A DNA stretch of 49,778 bases from CAYQTK01 sp964420375. Lineage in GTDB: Bacteria > RBG-13-61-14 > DATKZS01. Positions 18,226-26,435 of the stretch are shown here, piece after piece. Below the pieces are notes generated by a model that searched no databases, was not told where the DNA came from, and saw nothing but the letters and a program-made list of their open reading frames with translations. How positions within the stretch are numbered: position 1 is the stretch's first letter; the number at the start of each line of letters is the position of its first letter. The stretch lies in contig CAYQTK010000005.1 in the NCBI GenBank assembly GCA_964420375.1, positions 1-49,778 of the forward strand, read 5' to 3'. Made by a program: the position numbers and the translations under genes.

Positions 18226-19335
18226 TTAATTCTGCTGTTCTTCCTCGCCGATTTTTTCGAGGACACTTTGCAGCGATAATATGATGTTTCGGAGGTCTTC
18301 AGCGATGTCGGCTTTTGAAAAGGAGCCGGCCTTTTTTCTCAACTCGGCTACTTCTTCTTCGAGGTGGGTCTTTTCCGATTGTACTCTCTCTATCTCGATT
18401 GTATGCTCGAGCTCCATATCCGCCAGCTTCTCGCGCATGGCTTCGAACTCCTCCCGGAGGCGGGACTCGTTTTCCTCGCTCTCCTTCAAGCGGGCGGCGA
18501 TCTTCTGGAGCCGGGATCTCCACTGCTTCTTCATTTCGCGGGCGCGGCTGCGCTCGCTTTTCAACTGTTTCTGGACCCGGTCAAGCTGCCTGCTGGTGGT
18601 TCGGAACTCGCTTTTTATCCTCCTTGCTTCTTCTTCATCGAACTCTTCTGCCGCGGCTTGGGGAGAGGAGTCATATCCCCGAATATCCTGCTCCCCCGAA
18701 ACCTCTTCTGTTTCCCCTGCTACAGAAGAGTCACTGTGTTCCAGCTCGTTTCCCATCTGCTCGAGCAGTTGGGTGACCTCCTTGCGGGTGGCCGCGGAGA
18801 AGCTGGTGCCGAGCTCGGAAGGGTCTGCATCAAAGATATTGGCCAGGGGATCGTCCAGTGCGTCTTCGATCCGGTCCTTGATTTGTCCCATGTCCTCCGA
18901 AAGGTCGAACCCGATCAGGTTCTCGATCCTGCGCAGAATCTCGGTGTCCTCGAAAGGCTTCAAAACATAATCGTCGGCAGTGAACTTGAGCTTGCGGTAG
19001 CGGTCGAAGTCCTTTTCCGAGGCTTGAGAGGAAGAGAGTATGACCGGACATCGGTTTTCCCGCAAGTCCTGTTTTATCACCTTCAGGACCCGGAGACCGT
19101 CCGGTCCCATGGTCCCGTCAGCCAGGGGAAGCTCGCGGGAGAGGAGAACGATGTCCGGAGAGAACGACGACACCTTGGCTATGGCGTCATCGCCTTTTTC
19201 CGCAGAGTCCACCTGGAAGCGCTCACCTTCCATGAAGGCTTCCAGGACCTCGCGAAACTCATTGTCCGGCTCCACTATGAGGATGCGCCTTTTCTCGGAG
19301 TTGAACATCTGCTTACCGGCGTCTTCAGGAGCCAT
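18226..19335 (-). CDS. Pseudo-receiver response regulator with long C-terminal coiled coil
   Basis: 369 aa from the ATG at 19335, which has GGAGG 6 nt upstream; the longer open frame to 19518 only shadows the neighbouring gene. The receiver domain spans about 12-140. It keeps the acidic pocket (VEPDNE), the ILSSSQ switch position and the VLKPF lysine, but the phospho-acceptor aspartate is replaced by serine (DIVLLSRELP). It therefore cannot be phosphorylated in the usual way. Residues about 245-345 form a charged coiled coil rich in E, R and K. The plan recalls the polar motility protein FrzS, a receiver plus coiled coil, but the similarity is only architectural. It overlaps the alanine dehydrogenase remnant by 11 nt. 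Confidence 0.8.
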   Translation of the reverse strand: MAPEDAGKQMFNSEKRRILIVEPDNEFREVLEAFMEGERFQVDSAEKGDDAIAKVSSFSPDIVLLSRELPLADGTMGPDGLRVLKVIKQDLRENRCPVILSSSQASEKDFDRYRKLKFTADDYVLKPFEDTEILRRIENLIGFDLSEDMGQIKDRIEDALDDPLANIFDADPSELGTSFSAATRKEVTQLLEQMGNELEHSDSSVAGETEEVSGEQDIRGYDSSPQAAAEEFDEEEARRIKSEFRTTSRQLDRVQKQLKSERSRAREMKKQWRSRLQKIAARLKESEENESRLREEFEAMREKLADMELEHTIEIERVQSEKTHLEEEVAELRKKAGSFSKADIAEDLRNIILSLQSVLEKIGEEEQQN

Positions 19336-19654
19336 GTATATCCTCCAGCGAAACATGTTCCCGTCCCTGTGACAAGGCCACCGGCTCGCAGGTGAGGCTG
19401 CCCGCGGCATCTGTGCTTTTGCAGTAGGTGTTGATGCCTTGCTTAAGCGAGGGCATCTCTTCGAGCGCCTTGTCCAGTCCCAGGTTGGCGATCCTGCGGA
19501 TATAGGGAAGGGTTGCACTGGTCAGCGCCAGGGTACTTATACGGGGCACTGCACCGGCCAAAACGAACGCATCGTCCGAGGAACACGCAGGCACCATTGC
19601 CACCCGGTACTCTTCCGGCTTGGTCTCGCGGGGAACGCCGAGTATCATCTCCAC
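19325..19654 (-). pseudogene. ald: Alanine dehydrogenase remnant with a large in-frame internal deletion
   Basis: 109 aa, open from start to stop. The first 23 residues (MILGVPRETKPEEYRVAMVPA) are those of the alanine dehydrogenase N-terminus. From about residue 34 the protein matches the C-terminal end of the same enzyme (AGAVPRISTLALTSATLPY, then IRRIANLGLDKALEE and SLKQGINTY). About 265 residues in between are missing, including the substrate-binding residues and the whole NAD-binding Rossmann domain, so it cannot be an active enzyme (family length about 370). The join lies near CSSDDAFVL. The frame is kept and its 3' end overlaps the next gene with its ribosome site, so it may persist only for translational coupling. 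An assembly error is the main alternative. Confidence 0.8.
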
Positions 19655-20421
19655 TCCTCCAAGTCAATGACAAGCCCGTCATATGCGGGCTCCACCCAGC
19701 CGGGCAGCTCCGCACGCAGGCGCCGATAGTCCATGCTGTGGCTCAAATGCGTGAGCAAGGCCCGCCGGGGGCAAAGTTCCTTTAAGACCTCCAGGGCCTG
19801 GTCCACCGAGAAGTGGGTGGTATGAGGCCGATAGCGGAGAGCGTCAATGATGATTACCGGCGTTCCTCGAACCTCTTCCATGGTCTCCTCCGGGACCCGG
19901 CTGCAATCGGTCATGTATGCCAGCAGCTCGCCGAACTTAAACCCCAGGATGAGCTGATCGCCGTGCCACAAGGAGAGCGGCCTTATCCGCATGCCGGCGA
20001 GATCGAGGTCTCCGTTGATCACACTGGTGGATATCATGGGAAGACCGCCTCCCTTGGGTGCTTCCGGGTCCCAGATGTAATCGAACACCGTCCGGATGCG
20101 GTTCGTGACCTTTTCATTGCCGTAGATGGGTATAGACCTTCCCATTATAAAGTTGAACGTGCGGAGCTCGTCCATGCCGAAGATGTGGTCGGCGTGATCG
20201 TGGGTGTAAAGTACCGCGTCAACCCGGACAAGTCCCGTGGCAAGGGCCTGGTACCTGAGCTCGGGAGCGGTGTCCACCAGCACGTTGCATCCGTTTTCGG
20301 AGACCACTATTGAAGACCTGCTGCGGTGATTTCTGGGGTCTCCGCTCCTACAGACGTCGCAGGGACACCCTACCACCGGGACCCCGGTAGAGGTCCCGCA
20401 TCCAAGCACTGTTACCCGCAT
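19645..20421 (-). CDS. Metallo-beta-lactamase-fold hydrolase, PhnP/RNase Z-like
   Basis: 258 aa from the ATG at 20421 (GGAG 6 nt upstream); upstream in-frame codons to 20649 are not conserved-looking and are rejected. The opening VTVLGCGTSTGVPVVGCPCDVC is typical of PhnP-type phosphodiesterases, with the zinc-structural cysteines CPCDVC. The metal motif HDHADH lies near residues 74-79, and the later histidines in LTHLSHS near 221-227 complete the site. PhnP hydrolyses 5-phosphoribosyl 1,2-cyclic phosphate in phosphonate breakdown, but no other phn gene is here, so the substrate may be another cyclic phosphate. It overlaps the alanine dehydrogenase remnant by 10 nt and is divergent from hemC. 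Confidence 0.85.
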   Translation of the reverse strand: MRVTVLGCGTSTGVPVVGCPCDVCRSGDPRNHRSRSSIVVSENGCNVLVDTAPELRYQALATGLVRVDAVLYTHDHADHIFGMDELRTFNFIMGRSIPIYGNEKVTNRIRTVFDYIWDPEAPKGGGLPMISTSVINGDLDLAGMRIRPLSLWHGDQLILGFKFGELLAYMTDCSRVPEETMEEVRGTPVIIIDALRYRPHTTHFSVDQALEVLKELCPRRALLTHLSHSMDYRRLRAELPGWVEPAYDGLVIDLEEWR

Positions 20422-20584
20422 CAACAACTCCAAAACTGAACTGGAGATTATTTTATCACCGCACCGCCATGCTCGCCACTTCACCATGATTTTATATCCG
20501 CATGCTGCCAAAAAACGGGTAACACTGTTTTCAGAGGAATAAACAAACAGCTTATACGTAAAAGAAAGACGGCTGGAGCTCTCC

Positions 20585-20612
20585 TTTAATTTGTCCACAT
20601 ATATATTATAAT
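20585..20612 (+). promoter_or_regulatory. Candidate promoter of the heme operon
   Basis: A perfect TATAAT at 20607-20612 with TTTAAT 16 bp upstream (20585-20590). The -35 is weak and the surrounding DNA is AT-rich (ATATATATTATAATTA), which can give chance matches. The start point would be near 20619, about 60 nt before hemC. No operator or riboswitch-like structure is evident in the leader. Confidence 0.4.
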
Positions 20613-20680
20613 TAAGCAGGAGGACATAAATAGGCTGTCCGCCCTCCATTCTTTAAAAGTCCGGCATAGAGGTTTGGAAG

Positions 20681-21643
20681 TTGAATAAAATCATAATAGG
20701 GACCCGGGGAAGCAAGCTGGCGTTGTGGCAGGCCCACTGGGTCCGCGACCGGCTTTACGAGCTGAAGCCGGAGATCGAGTTTGAGATTACCGCAATCAAG
20801 ACCGAAGGGGATGAAAGGCATGACCTGTCTCCGGACGCTTTCGGCAAGGAAGGCATATTCACCGCGGAGCTTGACCGGGCTCTTTTGGAGGAACGCATAG
20901 ACATTGCAGTGCACAGCTTGAAAGACCTTCCCACCCGGCTTCCTTCCGGGCTCACGCTTGCGGCATGCACGGAAAGGGGACCAATCGGCGACACCATGAT
21001 ATTCCACTCCGAACTTGTTCGCGAAAGCGCCGGCAAAGACAGTCCGTTGGAAGACATAATCGCGTCCTTGTCCGTGCCCGTTACTGTGGGGACATCAAGC
21101 CTGCGCAGGACCGCCCAGTTGAAGAACGCCTTTCCCGGCCTCTCCTTTGCTCCGATGCGCGGCAACCTGGACACCAGGGTCAGAAAGCTCTCCGAAAAAC
21201 GGGTTGACGTGCTGGTGGTTGCAAGCGCCGGCCTTACCAGGCTGGGGGTTGACATTGCTCCGCACCCGGCGATTGAACTCCCTTTCCGGATGGTCCTGCC
21301 CGCTGCCGGACAGGGATCATTGGGGATCGAGACCAGGGTAGAAGGAACGGCCCGGGATATAGCCGCGCTTCTCGATCATGCGGAGTCATCGGTCGCGGTG
21401 CGCGCGGAAAGGACGGCCATGTCAGCGCTGGGAGCGGGCTGCCGCGTTCCCGCGGGATTTCTTGCGCGCATAAAGAGCAGTCGGCTCCGGCTGGAAGGAG
21501 TTGTAGCCCATACTGACGGCGCTCGGCTGATCCGCTCGGAGGTCACGGAAGCCGCAGGTAATTACGAAAGCGCGGGCCGGGCACTGGCCGAGAGCCTGCT
21601 TTCCAAGGGGGCGGGCGACATCCTCCGCGAGGTCCGCGAATGA
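20681..21643 (+). CDS. hemC: Hydroxymethylbilane synthase (porphobilinogen deaminase)
   Basis: 320 aa, TTG start with GGAAG directly upstream. HemC polymerises four porphobilinogens to hydroxymethylbilane. Visible are IGTRGSKLALWQA near the start, the HSLKDLPT motif near 77-84, GTSSLRRTAQL near 138-148, and MRGNLDTRV near 161-169. The dipyrromethane cofactor cysteine is Cys254 in GAGCRVPAGF. Domains 1, 2 and 3 are all complete and length is normal. It starts the heme operon and overlaps cobA-hemD by 4 nt. Confidence 0.97.
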   Translation: MNKIIIGTRGSKLALWQAHWVRDRLYELKPEIEFEITAIKTEGDERHDLSPDAFGKEGIFTAELDRALLEERIDIAVHSLKDLPTRLPSGLTLAACTERGPIGDTMIFHSELVRESAGKDSPLEDIIASLSVPVTVGTSSLRRTAQLKNAFPGLSFAPMRGNLDTRVRKLSEKRVDVLVVASAGLTRLGVDIAPHPAIELPFRMVLPAAGQGSLGIETRVEGTARDIAALLDHAESSVAVRAERTAMSALGAGCRVPAGFLARIKSSRLRLEGVVAHTDGARLIRSEVTEAAGNYESAGRALAESLLSKGAGDILREVRE

Positions 21644-23151
21644 GCGGCTTTGTCTACATCGTGGGCGCCGGTCCCGGCGACCCGGGCCTTCTCACTCTCC
21701 GGGCGGCAGAGGTCATCGCAAGGGCGGACATAGTCCTTTTCGACCAGTTGGTTGACCCGCGTATCCGGGAGATGTTCCCGCAAAGCGCGGAGCAGTACTT
21801 CGTGGGCAAGCAGGGCGGCACCCACTTCGTGACCCAGGAGCGCATCCTGGACCTGCTGGTGGAGGAGGCCAACAAAGGCAAACAGGTTGTCCGGCTCAAG
21901 GGCGGAGACCCGTTTGTGTTCGGCAGGGGAGGCGAAGAAGCCGAGGCATGCGCGAAAGCGGGCGTGCCCTTCGAAATCGTGCCCGGCGTAACCGCGGGGA
22001 TGGCTGCGGCAGCATACGCGGGTATGCCGGTCACCCACCGCGACGCATCAGCCAGCCTGGCGTTTATCACCGGACATCGCCGGGACGACAAGGAGGGGCT
22101 GGAGATTCCCGCTCCCCATGCGGACACCCTGGTGTATTACATGGGGGTCAAGAACCTTCCCAAAGTGGTGGAAGCGCTTCTGAAGTCGGGCAGAGAGGAA
22201 GACACGCCCGTGGCACTGGTGCGACAGGGGACCACGCCGTGGCAGGAAACCGTGACCGGCACCTTGAAAGACATCGTGCAGAAAGTAGAGGACCACGGGC
22301 TCAAGCCGCCCGCCATAATAATTGTCGGGCACATAGTCAATTACCGAGAGCAGCTCCGCTGGTATGACAAAAGGCCGCTGTTCGGATGGACGGTGCTCAT
22401 TACCAGGCCCCGCCACCAGGCAGCCGAGCTCCGCCGGCGACTCGAGGAGAAAGGCGCGGGCGTAATTTCCATGCCCGCCATCGAAATCCAGGGGCTTGCC
22501 GATTACACCGAGCTTGACCACGCCATTGCCGGGCTTGCCGATTTCGACTACCTGGTCTTCACCAGCGTGAACGGGGTCGAGGCCTTTTTCGAGAGGCTCT
22601 TTGAAAAGGGCAAGGACACCCGCGAGCTGGCAGGGCTTGAAACGGTGTGCATCGGTCCCCGGACCGCGCGCGAGCTCTCCGGCTTCAGTGTAAACTGCGA
22701 CCTCATGCCCGAGAAGTTCGTGGCGGAAAGCCTGTTGGAAGCTTTTCCCCAAGACCTCACCGGCAAGCGGGTGCTGGTCCCTCGCGCGCTGGAGGCCCGG
22801 GAGATACTGCCGGAGGGCCTGCGCGGGCGAGGAGCAGAGGTCCAGGTCGTCCCCGCCTACCGCACGGTGGGAGCGGAGGACGTGATGGAGGTACCGGAAT
22901 ACGTGGACATTGCAGTGTTTACCTCCAGTTCGACCGTGGACCACTTTTTGAAACGGGCCAGGATTCCCCGAGGATGCCGGACCGCGTGCATCGGGCCCAT
23001 AACCGCCCGGACACTTGAAGAGCACGGCATACAAGCGGACATCGAGGCCGCGGACCATACCATACCGGGAGTTGTAAAAGCCATCGAGAAGTATGTCAGC
23101 TCCATAAATAGTGCCCGTTGCGAAACGACGGAGTTTTACAACGGGAACTAA
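21640..23151 (+). CDS. cobA-hemD: Fused uroporphyrinogen-III C-methyltransferase / uroporphyrinogen-III synthase
   Basis: 503 aa. Residues about 1-245 are the SAM-dependent methyltransferase that makes precorrin-2 (GAGPGDPGLLTLRA near 7-20, GGDPFVFGRGGEE near 88-100, MPVTHRD near 129-135). Residues about 250-490 are the HemD fold that closes hydroxymethylbilane to uroporphyrinogen III (LITRP near 254, TSVNGVEAFF near 308). The fusion is common in Firmicutes and delta-type bacteria using siroheme-derived heme. The last 13 or so residues (from SARCETTEFYNGN) are not part of the enzyme: they are encoded by a 38-bp mobile-like palindrome and its flank, which also supplies the stop codon. The native C-terminus was probably a few residues after EKYVSSI. 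Confidence 0.95.
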   Translation: MSGFVYIVGAGPGDPGLLTLRAAEVIARADIVLFDQLVDPRIREMFPQSAEQYFVGKQGGTHFVTQERILDLLVEEANKGKQVVRLKGGDPFVFGRGGEEAEACAKAGVPFEIVPGVTAGMAAAAYAGMPVTHRDASASLAFITGHRRDDKEGLEIPAPHADTLVYYMGVKNLPKVVEALLKSGREEDTPVALVRQGTTPWQETVTGTLKDIVQKVEDHGLKPPAIIIVGHIVNYREQLRWYDKRPLFGWTVLITRPRHQAAELRRRLEEKGAGVISMPAIEIQGLADYTELDHAIAGLADFDYLVFTSVNGVEAFFERLFEKGKDTRELAGLETVCIGPRTARELSGFSVNCDLMPEKFVAESLLEAFPQDLTGKRVLVPRALEAREILPEGLRGRGAEVQVVPAYRTVGAEDVMEVPEYVDIAVFTSSSTVDHFLKRARIPRGCRTACIGPITARTLEEHGIQADIEAADHTIPGVVKAIEKYVSSINSARCETTEFYNGN

Positions 23152-23154
23152 ATA
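23105..23154. repeat. Mini MITE-like element, copy C, with perfect 6-bp direct repeats
   Basis: The element is 38 bp (23111-23148): GTGCCCGTTGCGAAAC, six bases GACGGA, then GTTTTACAACGGGAAC. The two ends are inverted repeats (13 of 16 paired) and match the ends of the large copies at 1-231 and 49151-49372. TAAATA flanks it on both sides (23105-23110 and 23149-23154), a perfect target duplication. It lies in the 3' end of cobA-hemD. As RNA it forms a long hairpin without a T run. Confidence 0.85.
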
Positions 23155-23193
23155 AAGACGGGCCCGAAGGCTCGTGATCGGAGTGTTATACAA

Positions 23194-24360
23194 ATGATCG
23201 GCGTAAGCAAACTGTTGATTGACAAGGAAGAGCCCTCCGACGACCTGCGTTACGGTAGCCGGGGCCGCGCCGAAGAGATACCTTCGGCATCCCACCGTCC
23301 CATCGTGGTCTACAACTGCGTGAAGCGCTGCAACCTGCGCTGTGTCCACTGCTACGCCCATGCGGACGCTGAGGAGGACCCGGACATACTCTCCACCTCC
23401 GAAGCAAAAGACATGATCAGCTCCACTGCAGAGTTCGGCTGTCCGGTCATGCTCTTCTCCGGAGGAGAGCCGCTGCTTCGCGAAGACCTGTTCGAGCTCA
23501 TGCACTATGCTTCGGACATGGGCATGAGAACCACTCTCTCCACCAACGGCACGCTTATCGACAAAGAGATGGCCCGCGATCTCAAAGGCTGCGGCCTCGG
23601 ATACGTGGGCATCAGCCTGGACGGAACGGAAGAGACCCACGAGAAGTTCCGGCGAGTGAAAGGGTGCTTCCAGAGAGCTCTGGATGGCATCGAGAACTGC
23701 AAAGCAGAAGGCATCCGCACCGGCTTGCGGGTCACGCTTACGCGCCACAACTACAAGGAGGTCCCTGTTCTTCTCGACCTGCTTATCCGGGCCGAGATCG
23801 AGCGCATCTGTTTCTATCACCTGGTTTACACCGGCAGGGGAACAAAGCTGATCGAAGAAGACCTGGACCACGTGCAGACCCGGGAGACCCTGGACACCAT
23901 CATTGAGAAAACCATCGAGATGCACGAGCAAGGCTACAGCAAGGAAGTGCTCATGGTGGACAACCACGCGGACGGGCCTTACATCTGGTGGTGGGCGCGG
24001 CGCAACCGTCCTGACCTGGCCGACCGGGTCTTACGGATGATCGAGACCAACCGGGCGAGAAGCACCGGCGAGGGCATATCATGCATCTCCTGGAACGGAG
24101 AAGTGCTTCCCGACCAGTTCTGGCGCGACAAAGTGCTGGGAAACGTGCGGGAGCAGGACTTCGGCGACATCTGGTTGAACCCGGATAACCGGCTGCTCGC
24201 CGACCTTCGGAGACGCGAGCAGTTGGTAAAAGGCAAGTGCGCCCGCTGCCGCTTCCTGCAGGTTTGCAGGGGAGGCTTCCGGGCCCGCGCCGAAGCCAAG
24301 GAAGGCGACATGTGGGCTGCAGACCCGGCCTGTTACTTGACGGAGGAGGAGATCCAATGA
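23194..24360 (+). CDS. ahbC: 12,18-didecarboxysiroheme deacetylase (radical SAM, AhbC)
   Basis: 388 aa. AhbC removes the acetate side chains of 12,18-didecarboxysiroheme to give Fe-coproporphyrin III in the siroheme-dependent heme pathway. The N-terminus MIGVSKLLIDKEEPSDDLRYG is characteristic of the family. The radical SAM cluster motif CNLRCVHC is near residues 46-53, GGEP near 89-92, and DNHADGPY near 252-259. A C-terminal SPASM-type set (CARCRFLQVC..C) near 349-382 binds an auxiliary cluster. GGAG lies about 10 nt upstream of the ATG. It lies 43 nt after the cobA-hemD stop, a gap that follows the palindromic element, and overlaps hemB by 4 nt. Confidence 0.92.
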   Translation: MIGVSKLLIDKEEPSDDLRYGSRGRAEEIPSASHRPIVVYNCVKRCNLRCVHCYAHADAEEDPDILSTSEAKDMISSTAEFGCPVMLFSGGEPLLREDLFELMHYASDMGMRTTLSTNGTLIDKEMARDLKGCGLGYVGISLDGTEETHEKFRRVKGCFQRALDGIENCKAEGIRTGLRVTLTRHNYKEVPVLLDLLIRAEIERICFYHLVYTGRGTKLIEEDLDHVQTRETLDTIIEKTIEMHEQGYSKEVLMVDNHADGPYIWWWARRNRPDLADRVLRMIETNRARSTGEGISCISWNGEVLPDQFWRDKVLGNVREQDFGDIWLNPDNRLLADLRRREQLVKGKCARCRFLQVCRGGFRARAEAKEGDMWAADPACYLTEEEIQ

Positions 24361-25343
24361 GCTTTCCCCGGACCAGGATGAGGAGGCTCCGGCGGACCGA
24401 GAGCCTGCGGAGAATGGCAAGGGAAACCCGGGTCCTTCCCCAGGACCTTATCATGCCCTTTTTCGTGATCGAAGGGACCAACAAGCGTGAAGCCATTGAA
24501 AGCATGCCCGGCCAGGAGCGGCTTTCCCCCGACCTGGTTGCCGGCGAGGCCTGCCGGCTTCACGAGCTCGACATACCCGCGCTGCTTCTGTTCGGAGTCA
24601 CTGAAAAGAAATCGCCGGGCGCGGAAGAGGCCTACAACCCTGACGGGGCCGTCCAGCAGGCTATCCGGGCGATAAAGGAAAAGTCTCCGGAGACCTGCGT
24701 TATCTGCGACCTGTGCTGCTGCGAGTACACCGACTCCGGTCACTGCGGCATACTTACTCCTTCCGGCGACGACGTGGACAACGACGCGACCCTCGAGCTC
24801 CTCGCCCGCATTGCGGTAAGCTATGCAGAAGCGGGCGCTGACGTGGTCGCGCCCTCCGACATGATGGACGGCAGGATCGGAGCGGTCCGCGAAGCACTGG
24901 ACGGGACGGGATTTGCCGACACGGTCATCATGAGCTATGCAGCCAAGTACGCCAGCGCCTTTTACGGTCCCTTCCGCGAAGCCGCCGGGTCGGGCCAGTT
25001 CAAGGGAACGCGCAAGACCTACCAGATGGACCCGCCCAACAGCAGGGAGGCTTTGCGGGAAGTCGAGCTTGATGTCGAAGAAGGCGCGGACATGGTAATG
25101 GTCAAGCCCGCCCTACCCTACCTGGACATCATAAAGACGGTGGCGGAGAGCTTCGATCTGCCGGTTGCCGCGTACAGCGTGAGCGGGGAGTACTCCATGA
25201 TAAAAAACGCTGCGTCTCGCGGATTGATTGATGAGCACATGATCGTCCGCGAAACACTGACCGCGATTAAAAGGGCGGGCGCGGACCTCATTATCACCTA
25301 CTATGCCAGGGAAGCAGTCGAGAAAGGGTATCTTTCGGATTGA
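24357..25343 (+). CDS. hemB: Porphobilinogen synthase (delta-aminolevulinic acid dehydratase)
   Basis: 328 aa from the ATG at 24357, which overlaps the ahbC stop as ATGA; upstream in-frame codons read through ahbC. HemB condenses two 5-aminolevulinates to porphobilinogen. The zinc-binding DLCCCEYTDSGHCG near residues 118-131 has the three cysteines of zinc-dependent enzymes. The Schiff-base lysines are in SYAAKYASAFYGPFR near 197 and MVKPALPYLD near 250. Full length. The gene is placed between ahbC and ahbD. Confidence 0.97.
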   Translation: MSFPRTRMRRLRRTESLRRMARETRVLPQDLIMPFFVIEGTNKREAIESMPGQERLSPDLVAGEACRLHELDIPALLLFGVTEKKSPGAEEAYNPDGAVQQAIRAIKEKSPETCVICDLCCCEYTDSGHCGILTPSGDDVDNDATLELLARIAVSYAEAGADVVAPSDMMDGRIGAVREALDGTGFADTVIMSYAAKYASAFYGPFREAAGSGQFKGTRKTYQMDPPNSREALREVELDVEEGADMVMVKPALPYLDIIKTVAESFDLPVAAYSVSGEYSMIKNAASRGLIDEHMIVRETLTAIKRAGADLIITYYAREAVEKGYLSD

Positions 25344-26419
25344 CAAAAGACGAAAGCCACGACAGATTCAAGCCGCGCGTGCTGGCATGGGAAGTGACCC
25401 AGCGCTGTAACCTGAATTGCATCCACTGCCGTGCTTCAGCCGGCGATTCCGCTCCGGAGGGCGAGCTTTCCCTTTCCGAGTACAAGGAGCTTATTGACGA
25501 TGTGGCCGGTTTTGCTTCTCCCATCATAATTCTTACCGGCGGCGAGCCGCTCCTGCGGGATGACATCTATGACATTGCGTCTTATGCAGTTTCGTCTGAC
25601 CTTCGCACCGCGGTTTCCACCAACGGGACCTTGATAGACGAAGATGTTGCACAAAAGCTTCTGGCCGCGGGCGTCTCCACCTGCTCCATAAGCCTGGACG
25701 GCTCTACCGCCGCGGTCCACGACGACTTCCGTCAACAGCCGGGCGCTTTTTCCGCAAGCGTATCGGGCATGAAGATACTCCAGGAGGCGGGCATAAAGGT
25801 GCAGGTCAACACCTCGCTCACCAGGAGGAACACTCACGACCTGGACAATATCTATCGGCTGGTGAAAGAGCTCGGAGCGCACGCCTGGCACTTGTTCATG
25901 CTGGTCCCCACCGGCAGGGGCACGGCGGACGCCGAGCTTATAAGCGCCGAAGATTACGAGCGCATCTTGAATTACATCTATGAAAAGAACCGGGACGACG
26001 ACATGGAGATCAAGCCCACCTGCGCGCCGCAGTACTACCGGATACTCCGGCAGCGGGCCAAGGAGGAAGGAATCGCGGTGGACGTGGAACACTTCGGGCT
26101 GAACGCCCGGACAAGGGGATGCCTTGCCGGCATGGGCTTCGGCTTCGTGAGCTACAAAGGCGACGTCTACCCCTGCGGCTATTTTCCGGTGCGGGCCGGC
26201 AACATTCGTGAACGGAGTTTTAAAGAGATATGGGAGAGTTCGCCGCTCTTCAACGAGCTGCGGGACTGGAAGAGCTACGAAGACCCTTGCGGCTCCTGCG
26301 GCTACATCCGTGTCTGCGGCGGCTGCCGCGCCCGGGCATATGCCCTTACCGGCAGCTACCTTGCGGCCGAGCCCTACTGCTCGTACGGGGAAAGCCTTTT
26401 AAAGAAAGAGTCCTCCTGA
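25340..26419 (+). CDS. ahbD: Heme synthase AhbD (radical SAM, Fe-coproporphyrin III decarboxylase)
   Basis: 359 aa, TTG start overlapping the hemB stop (TTGA). AhbD converts the two propionates of Fe-coproporphyrin III to vinyls, giving heme b without oxygen. The motif CNLNCIHCRASAG near residues 23-35 is the radical SAM cluster site, ILTGGEPLLRDD near 64-75, and the SPASM-like CGSCGYIRVCGGC near 313-325 is a second cluster site. It ends the heme operon. No other member of the route (AhbA/AhbB siroheme decarboxylase, precorrin-2 dehydrogenase, HemA, HemL) is in the window. It converges with the chemoreceptor-like gene, 16 bp away. Confidence 0.92.
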   Translation: MTKDESHDRFKPRVLAWEVTQRCNLNCIHCRASAGDSAPEGELSLSEYKELIDDVAGFASPIIILTGGEPLLRDDIYDIASYAVSSDLRTAVSTNGTLIDEDVAQKLLAAGVSTCSISLDGSTAAVHDDFRQQPGAFSASVSGMKILQEAGIKVQVNTSLTRRNTHDLDNIYRLVKELGAHAWHLFMLVPTGRGTADAELISAEDYERILNYIYEKNRDDDMEIKPTCAPQYYRILRQRAKEEGIAVDVEHFGLNARTRGCLAGMGFGFVSYKGDVYPCGYFPVRAGNIRERSFKEIWESSPLFNELRDWKSYEDPCGSCGYIRVCGGCRARAYALTGSYLAAEPYCSYGESLLKKESS

Positions 26420-26435
26420 AGGCCGGAGGCGGACT

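Noticed and set aside
19335..19518. N-terminal extension of the pseudo-receiver protein
   Set aside because: Reads through the alanine dehydrogenase remnant in another frame; a strong ribosome site marks the ATG at 19335.
20422..20649. N-terminal extension of the metallo-hydrolase
   Set aside because: Codons are AT-rich and unlike the family; the ATG at 20421 has a ribosome site and opens with the PhnP-type motif.
20755..21255. 166-codon antisense frame in hemC
   Set aside because: Shadow of hemC, which has all its active-site motifs.
22048..23967. 639-codon open frame opposite cobA-hemD and ahbC
   Set aside because: Antisense shadow across two confident genes and the repeat copy; no ribosome site or domain.
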